Positions 57,467 to 64,000 of a stretch of DNA of 64,000 nt are shown in pieces. The notes beneath the pieces are model-generated. The model was not told where the DNA came from. It was given only the letters and a program-made list of their open reading frames with translations, and made no database searches. A program made the position numbers and the translations under genes. Position 1 is the first letter of the stretch; each line of letters begins with the position of its first letter. Origin of the DNA: Rhexocercosporidium sp. MPI-PUGE-AT-0058 (taxonomy: Eukaryota > Ascomycota > Leotiomycetes > Helotiales); contig JAGTJL010000016.1 of NCBI GenBank assembly GCA_020746875.1, positions 1,860,001-1,924,000 on the forward strand. The letters are read 5' to 3'.

Positions 57467-58879
57467 TCATTCATCGTCATCCATCACGCCATCTTCTTCC
57501 TCGTCAAAGGCTTCCGAATCGCCGAGTGCCGATGCTTCAGACGACGAGTCATCCTCCTGCTCTGCATCTCGACTTTTGATATGATCCTCCTTCGCACGTG
57601 GCTCAATATTGGCCATCTGACTCGGTTCCGAGAACCCCACTGTTTTGGAAGGGCCTGCAGGCTTTGTAACCTCCTCAATCACATCTCCACTCCATGGCTT
57701 GCACTCTTTAACCTCTTCCCCGCATCTCAAACATATCCAGCCCTCGCCATCTTCAGCTTCTAGTCGGCCGGCCAAGCAAACGAAGCAGTATATGCATCCA
57801 CATGGTATCGTTTCATACGGATTCGTAATATCAGTTTGAGCAGATCCAATGACCCCTGATGCACCAGAGACAGCAATCACTTCCGCTTCAGATGTGGAAG
57901 TCGTGTTCTGATCCTGGTAACAGATTGCACATGTTCTCTCTGGTAGGAAGGCGAACTCTCCGCTCTTGATCTCTACATCATCGTCCCCACCACTTCGCAC
58001 GACTGACTTGGTTTTCCGCCAAGCTCGCGCAAGCCATCGTCTCCATCGACTGATTCCAACGAGAGGTAGAACAAAGAGCAGAAACTCTGTAAATGCGTGC
58101 CACACCAACTGTCGATTGAGGTACTCGAAAGATACCTCCCGGCTGACTTGGCTCGTAGGTGGAGCCAAGCGGAGTCTTAATACCCTGTCGAGCAGTGTTC
58201 GATATCTCCCATTGACGAGAAATACTAGAAAAGAAGCGAATGCTGCTGTGGAGTGGACTGTTGATATCGAATCTGATAATCGTGATAACTTCCGCAATGA
58301 TGGACTTGGTTGATCATAGCCATTGTCATTGTCCACAAGCCAGTTTTCCCACCTCGTCCAAGCGTACTTCCCTCCAACCGTAAAGATCCCATACAGTGAC
58401 TTCTGCCATATCGATGGGGTCACCAATACCGGCCCTTTGTGCCTCGCATCCGTGAACTTGAGGTTCTGTAGCGCCGCACCGTACGTCGCATCGTGGTCCC
58501 AGACTGTGACTTTGAATAGGACTGCCCGGAGAGCAAGCATAATCTCCGCAGACCAGTCATCCTGCAGATGTGATCCGAAGTATTTCAATGCGTCGCCCAC
58601 TTGTCTCTTCAACAGTTCGAGTAATTCCTCGTCCAACAGCTCCGCATCAACCTGCCCAACCCTGAATGCTGGACGGGTGCCCTCTCGCCCATTTATACTG
58701 TCCCATACTGATATTCCTGCATGTCCCAGTCGACTGAGAGGATATGGGAGTCGGTTCAGTTGATCTGAAGCTTGCAAGGCCTGTTGTTGCGCTACTATTC
58801 GAGCTTGAGCATCGGCCTCTCTTGCTTGTCGTCTTGCTGCGAGACGCTGCTGTGCTAGGGCGAAGTCATTCGATGCCAT
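57467..58879 (-). CDS. PEX2: Peroxisomal RING peroxin PEX2
   Basis: Peroxisome-membrane ubiquitin ligase component that, with PEX10 and PEX12, ubiquitinates the import receptor PEX5. It is a single exon of 470 aa. The N-terminal 40 residues are Ala/Gln-rich and helical. The Pex2/Pex12 membrane domain covers about 45-300 with hydrophobic segments (FASFLVFLVNGR, FTEFLLFVLPLVG). The RING finger lies at about 315-385: CAICYQDQ, then PCGCIYCFVCLAGR and WICLRCG. An extra 25-residue Ser/Thr-rich insert sits between the first two zinc-ligand pairs. The C-terminus (about 400-470) is acidic and disordered, ending in a Glu/Asp run. The start is the only in-frame ATG before the conserved region. Confidence 0.92.
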   Translation of the reverse strand: MASNDFALAQQRLAARRQAREADAQARIVAQQQALQASDQLNRLPYPLSRLGHAGISVWDSINGREGTRPAFRVGQVDAELLDEELLELLKRQVGDALKYFGSHLQDDWSAEIMLALRAVLFKVTVWDHDATYGAALQNLKFTDARHKGPVLVTPSIWQKSLYGIFTVGGKYAWTRWENWLVDNDNGYDQPSPSLRKLSRLSDSISTVHSTAAFASFLVFLVNGRYRTLLDRVLRLRLAPPTSQVSREVSFEYLNRQLVWHAFTEFLLFVLPLVGISRWRRWLARAWRKTKSVVRSGGDDDVEIKSGEFAFLPERTCAICYQDQNTTSTSEAEVIAVSGASGVIGSAQTDITNPYETIPCGCIYCFVCLAGRLEAEDGEGWICLRCGEEVKECKPWSGDVIEEVTKPAGPSKTVGFSEPSQMANIEPRAKEDHIKSRDAEQEDDSSSEASALGDSEAFDEEEDGVMDDDE

Positions 58880-61780
58880 CGTCGACGCATTGGACTTGAT
58901 AACTTCTTGCCAGATATTCGCAGTAGATCACAGTCGTCCCAAACCCATCACGCGTACAATGGCATGAGGCTCTCCAGCTGGCATGTGGATATCATATCGG
59001 AGTTCCGTAACATCAGCCCAGGCCGCGCTGAAGCCGAGGTCTAAAATTGGTAGCCGAGAATAACAAGCTAGTCCTAATGCAGGGGTCTTCCAGAATGTTG
59101 CCCGGTCTGGTGGGCATTAGCCTTAGCCATCCGCCTCTAAATTCGAGTCTGTGTCTTGAAAGCTGTCTTGGCTGCAACAGCACATCTGAATGGCCTCACA
59201 AGCTTGCAATATGTCAAATATGTTCTGGCGGGGGTTATCTTCACTGCCCCTATTGGCAGCTTTTATTGCGCCCTCTAAATCTTGAGGCTAGGCCTTCCCT
59301 CCGCTTTGCCGCTTATACATTTTCCCGAACCAAGCTCTCCATCCTCCCTATCCCTATCCCCAGCTTCAACTTCATAGCTAATTGCATCTGTCCACCTGAT
59401 ATCTTGCTTCATCTCCTATGTGCATCACCTATCACCGTCAGTATCGCCGACGGCGTTCAATTCTACTCTTTCAGAGCAAGATCTCACTTTTGGTTCACAT
59501 GACAGTGCTGATTAATCTTGCAGAGATCGAGTACATCGTAGTTCCTTGCAAGATGCGCGCTCTGTCGGCCGCCAATATCATTCTGATTCGCTGAATGATG
59601 ATGTTCTGCGTCTCTATGCAAGGATCATCATACCCGACATCCCGAAAGTGGCAGCAGGTCCTGAGCTATTCGTGTTGAACTGCGCATGAGGCTTGAGCAT
59701 GTTCTGATTCGATGATATTCTGAGACTGCCAGGAAGCCATGACGTCTTGATGGACGTATGGCCTTCTAGATTCTGTCTGCGCTTTTGTTGATGCGGTGTG
59801 GCTTCTCGCAAATTGTGCGTATTGTGTTGTTCCTCTCAGGGGGAAGCAATTAGTCCTGGCCCTTCCGGCACTTCCTGGTCTTGATCTGACCGCCTCTCTA
59901 TGTTTGCCAATTTCACTTGCCATATGTTCCATATGCTGCTGCCTTGAGTGCCAAAGTGGCTGAAGCCTATTTCGACACTCCAGATTGTCGGGACTGCCAA
60001 GAGATATACGAAATTTAAGTCAAAAGCGCTTATTCCTTCTCCATTGGAGGGTCGTAGCTTGAGGAAGAACATCAGTATAGTATTTTGATTGTGAAATTGT
60101 GTTAGCTCTCGGAAGCTAGAAAGTCTTGGGCATTATAATCTACATTCCAACCTTTGAAAATTGAAATATGGCACTTTGACATAAAGATCATTCTCTGGCC
60201 AAAGTCATCATGCGTATGTACATACACTCACTTCGATGATATCTAGACAAGGATTGAAAGATGGACCGAATCGAATGGTCTACCCCATACCCACAAATTG
60301 ACCGGGGACTGACTTCCTAATTAGTGCTGCTGGGAATTTTGGAAGTCCCCACAACTCGTATGCCAGCCAAATAGAAAACTCCTCACGCCCTTATGCGGCC
60401 GTAGATATCAATGCTTTCAATTCTTATGTCAGTGTTTCAGTCGGCTGCTTGCCGAACTGTCAGATTGTATCTATTGTTGGCGTCTACGAGAGGCTGAGGA
60501 GGAGGTTGTGCACAAAATGGGCGGGCGTTGTTAAGGCTGAGAGCTAAGTGTTCTTATCATCGAAGTTGGCGCTTGTGATATTACTTGCAAGTATTTTCGT
60601 GCGGACCTCATTGGCGCGACTGACCGCGTGTGAATCACAATTGGCAATGGCGTGAAGCTAGTTCCACGGATATTTTGATGGAACCGATCTGGGCATCGAT
60701 GCCAAAGCATGGAAACGCGGAGACGTTGGTGAGAAATCCACTAATGGGTAGACGTCGGTATCGATTATAACATAACCATTCGCAAATGCAGGTACATCAA
60801 CTAAAGATTGAAGTATGTGGGGTTGGCATTCTTTTCACGGCCGCGGACGAACTCGCCGGACAGGCAAATCGTGGAAGATACTAATCGTGTTAGGTGCGGT
60901 TGGAAGATTGCTTCCAGAAGATCAGGGTCATTCCTAGTTTACAATACCCCCATCAGCTTCGGGTGCAGAAGTTCGCGTAATCCTCACCCACATGGCAACC
61001 ATGGCAGGGCTTCCACACCATCACCAATCCAAAGTTCAACATGCGAGATCCCGCTCCTCGGGATTTGATAATTTCACTGCCACGATGGCAAAATATCGCC
61101 GCATGAGCTCCAATGAAATATCAAGATCAAGTGAGTCTTTCAATTCCAGAACATTCGAGAACTAGCATCAACTATTTTGCAATGCTTCCATGGACTTAAA
61201 CCGAACCCGAGCAGCAGTGCAGCCAGAGTGCGTACGCCCCGTGAAATTTCGTGCATGTTTTTGGCCTTCCAAATAAGCAAGCCACGCGAGAAACCACACA
61301 GGGATCACACGCACGCAAACATGCGTCAATCCGTGCCGGTTTAAGGCTGAAGAACACGCAAAGGTGTGGCATGCGGTTCTGATTTACAAAAGGACTGTAA
61401 GAAGTCTCGTCTCCCACACAAGCGGGTCGCTAGTATCAATAGAGTCGATTCTAAGAAGGTTATTTCTGAAGGTCAGCGCTGGTCTCGACCACGAGCCCTT
61501 GTGCTGACAGAATGCTATGCTGACCGCTATCGGGACGGGGGTTCTTCATTGGAAGTAGTGTGGTATCAGACCCACAACCTCCGTTGGAGCTATGAAGCAC
61601 TGGTATATCTCCAGCTCACATCTCTTCCAGTATATTTCAATCTTTAAGCTCTCCCTTACTCTTAACGATCGTCTTGTCATCAAAGGATTTCCTGGGGACG
61701 ATAAATTCTATCTGAGTAGCGACAGTCCGCTTGGCGAGAACACTCAAAAGTAGTCATTCAACAACGGTACCATTGCTAAG
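58880..61780. other. Gene-poor spacer upstream of PEX2
   Basis: This is about 2.9 kb between divergent PEX2 and the terminal zinc-cluster gene. Frames at 59047-59502 (151 codons, plus) and 59836-60072 (78 codons, minus) lack domain or signal support. No gene is called. It likely includes both promoters. Confidence 0.45.
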
Positions 61781-63967
61781 ATGAATGCTCCTTCAGGAAC
61801 CATTGGTGCGGGGAGGCCTTTGACCGATACGGAAGATGCTCTTTCAATGTTTTTCGATTTTGGTTCCCCAGCACAGGACTCGCTCGAAGGATTGCAGATA
61901 TCATCGGCAAGGCAGAGCCAAGAACCTCCAACAAGAGGAGGCATAAGAGTTTCACTAGCATGTGTACCGGTATGTCCAAATGACAATCAAATACTAGAAT
62001 CCTAAGACTAACTATTCGCAGTGTCGAAGCAGACACGTGAAATGCGGAGCGGAAATGCCAAATTGCAGTCGATGCCTTCAAGATGATAAACCTTGTTTCT
62101 ACGCGAAGTCAAGGAGAGGGATGAGAGATAGAAATGCACCAAAAAAGAGAGCTTCAATGCGTGAAGCTGGAAAAACGAGCCCATTACCGGCCGGCTCAAG
62201 TGGACAAAGCATGAACTCTCTTTCATATCTGAGAGTTAACTCGTCAAACGACTCCCACACTGTACCATCGTCTGATGGTTCTGGTAGCCCTGAAAGCACG
62301 TCGTCAAGACTAAGTGGCAGAGCAGCAAGTCCTAAGCGCTTGCTGGACTTATATTACAGGTATGATTCCACAGAGATCCAAAACTTGTCAATCATGCGCT
62401 GATATTTAACAGCTCGTTCCACAAAGCGCATCCATTTTTGTTACCACGATACTACTTCTACAACCGTCTCCAATCCGATCCTGAATCTTTGAAGTTCCTG
62501 TTCCCAGTCATGCAATGGATCGGTTCAGTGTATTCGCCCGATGTCCCTTCAACCGAGTTAGGCGAGATGGCCATGAACCAGATAGAGATGGCAACTTTGC
62601 CACCGAACGGCTTCACCGTCCAGGCGCTGCTGTTGGCTGCAATTGCTACACACTCCCAGAACGACATGATCAGATCCCGAGCACTTCTAGACAAGGCCAT
62701 CTATCTTGCGCTAGAGATCAGAATGAACTCTCGAACCTTCGCGAACATGGAGAGAGATCCAGTGATGGCGGAGTCGTGGAGACGGACTTACTGGTTCATG
62801 TATATTACCGACGCAAAGTTCGCGGCTTTCAGGAACGCCACGCACTTCATGTGAGTCGGGTCTTGATGCTTAAATCCATGGCTTCACTGACCATTGACAG
62901 GCTATACACGGTGGAGGCTAATGTCGAGCTGCCGTGTGAAGAGTGCGATTATGACGGAGTACGTTTTCTTCCGCACCCACCTCTTGCCACTTAGAGACTG
63001 ACCCATCGTAGATTATCCCTCGCTCCAGAACGTTCGAAGAATATGAGGCCCGGGACTTCCTGGACGAAGAACCGGTCTTTTCGTCCTTCACATACCTGAT
63101 AGACCTAACTCGAGTAACTGGCTCTCTGCTTGGCTTCGACAGGTTACCGGCCAGAGAATTAGAGACAGCAGTCAACAATGCAGATGCCATGTTGGTGAAT
63201 TGGAAACTGCACTTACCTCGAGAAAAGCAAGGTGTTGTTGACAAGAACGAGGAAGTAGACGAAATCCTCTTCTTCGCCCAACATCAACTCCAAGTGTATG
63301 TTCTTCATACCCCTTACAACCCCTAAAATCTTCCGAAACTGATCCTTCCAGACTTCTCCTGTTCATCCACCGACCTCTCTCCCGCCTGACGCATTCTCCC
63401 CTCGAAGAAGTATCCACGTGTGCGCGCCCACCTCTCCCTCACCAGCCCACAGGGGACGAAGACCGGAACTACTGGCTACACACCAAGAAAACCCTCGAAG
63501 CAGCTGAAGCAGCCACAAACCTTTACGCACTCCCCTGCCCCATCATAGCGCACTCACCCCTCGGAATCTGCGGCCTCACTTTCTCAACCCTCGCCAACCT
63601 CAGCGCCTGCGCCTACATCCTCACCGGACCCGAATGGTACCGCACGCGTGACAGGATACGTCTCGGGCTTGGTAGCCTGAAAGCTTTCGGTGAAGTCTGG
63701 GCCATTGCCCGCTCGAACGAGAAGGAGACGAAGATGATTGCGAGGAGCGTGTTTTCTATGCCCAGACCTGGGACGACGACGATCGAGAACACGAGGAGTA
63801 ATACTCCTGTTTTTGGGTATGCGAGTATGGTGCCTACGCCATCGATGGGTATGATGAGCCAGACACCGATGGATGTTGGATGGCAGGAGTTGAACGAGAT
63901 TGATTATTTTGGGACTTGGAATGGATTTTCGGGACGGCAGCAGGATATGAACGGTATCTTGACTTGA
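61781..63967 (+). CDS. Zn2Cys6 transcription factor, fungal-TF_MHR type
   Basis: Nuclear regulator. Six exons: 61781-61969, 62022-62359, 62413-62850, 62901-62958, 63012-63295 and 63352-63967. Five introns of 50-56 bp give 640 aa. The zinc cluster starts at the end of exon 1 and continues into exon 2: CVPCRSRHVKC, then CSRCLQDDKPC, with all six cysteines present (about residues 61-87). A Ser-rich linker leads into the middle homology domain (about 175-500), including HPFLLPRYYF, PDVPSTELGEMAMNQ, SWRRTYWFMYITDA, and FHRP-like LLFIHRPLSRL. The C-terminal 90 residues are Met/Thr/Gly-rich and may activate. No pathway gene is adjacent within the window to suggest the target. The gene ends 33 bases before the window end. 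Confidence 0.9.
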
Positions 63968-64000
63968 GAGTCGGTGTACGATGTTGATGTTTGATGTGAG

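Overview
This window is eukaryotic, from a filamentous ascomycete (Pezizomycotina; a leotiomycete-like fungus fits the general feel, but the sequence read alone does not settle the class). The evidence is short introns of about 45 to 120 bp with GTRNGT donors and CTAAC/CTAAT-like branch points, fungal-specific families (two Zn2Cys6 regulators, DUF7918, a SEA-complex subunit, GH28 and GH5 secreted hydrolases) and one piggyBac-type DNA transposon. Exon boundaries were worked out by hand. In every spliced model below the reading frame closes exactly, although no transcript data were available.

Layout. 1-3.05 kb: non-coding flank and a piggyBac-family transposon with perfect 118-bp terminal inverted repeats. 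Its spliced transposase keeps the three catalytic aspartates but has an in-frame stop just before the cysteine-rich C-terminal domain. 3.4-9.3 kb: convergent housekeeping pair, RTC1/SEA2 (TORC1 control, vacuole) and an XLF/NEJ1 end-joining factor with four copies of a basic KLGxxG motif. 10.5-12 kb: secreted exopolygalacturonase. 15.3-20.1 kb: forkhead regulator and cactin, both on the minus strand. 20.5-21.6 kb: DUF7918 protein ending in a SUMO-interaction-like motif. 22.7-26.5 kb: GPI-anchored-type surface protein and an aldehyde dehydrogenase with a palindrome in its promoter. 28.8-30.4 kb: secreted GH5 exo-1,3-beta-glucanase. 32.6-35.8 kb: a divergent pair, a 93-aa unknown and a Leu3-like zinc-cluster regulator. 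35.8-43.5 kb: a 7.7-kb stretch without a convincing gene, upstream of a regulator with two Myb/SANT-like repeats (43.5-45.2 kb). 45.2-55.5 kb: gene-poor, holding a decayed SAM methyltransferase gene at 51.5-52.2 kb. 55.5-58.9 kb: Na+/H+ antiporter and peroxin PEX2. 61.8-64.0 kb: a six-exon Zn2Cys6 regulator with a fungal-TF middle domain.

The genes do not form an obvious biosynthetic cluster or operon-like system. They are independent housekeeping, secreted-enzyme and regulatory genes set among long non-coding spacers. I see no clear undescribed multi-gene system. The best leads are the truncated piggyBac transposase, the repeated motif in the XLF tail, the C-terminal SUMO-interaction-like motif of the DUF7918 protein, the tandem Myb-like regulator with its unusually long upstream spacer, the small divergent 93-aa gene, and two introns that can be kept without breaking the frame.
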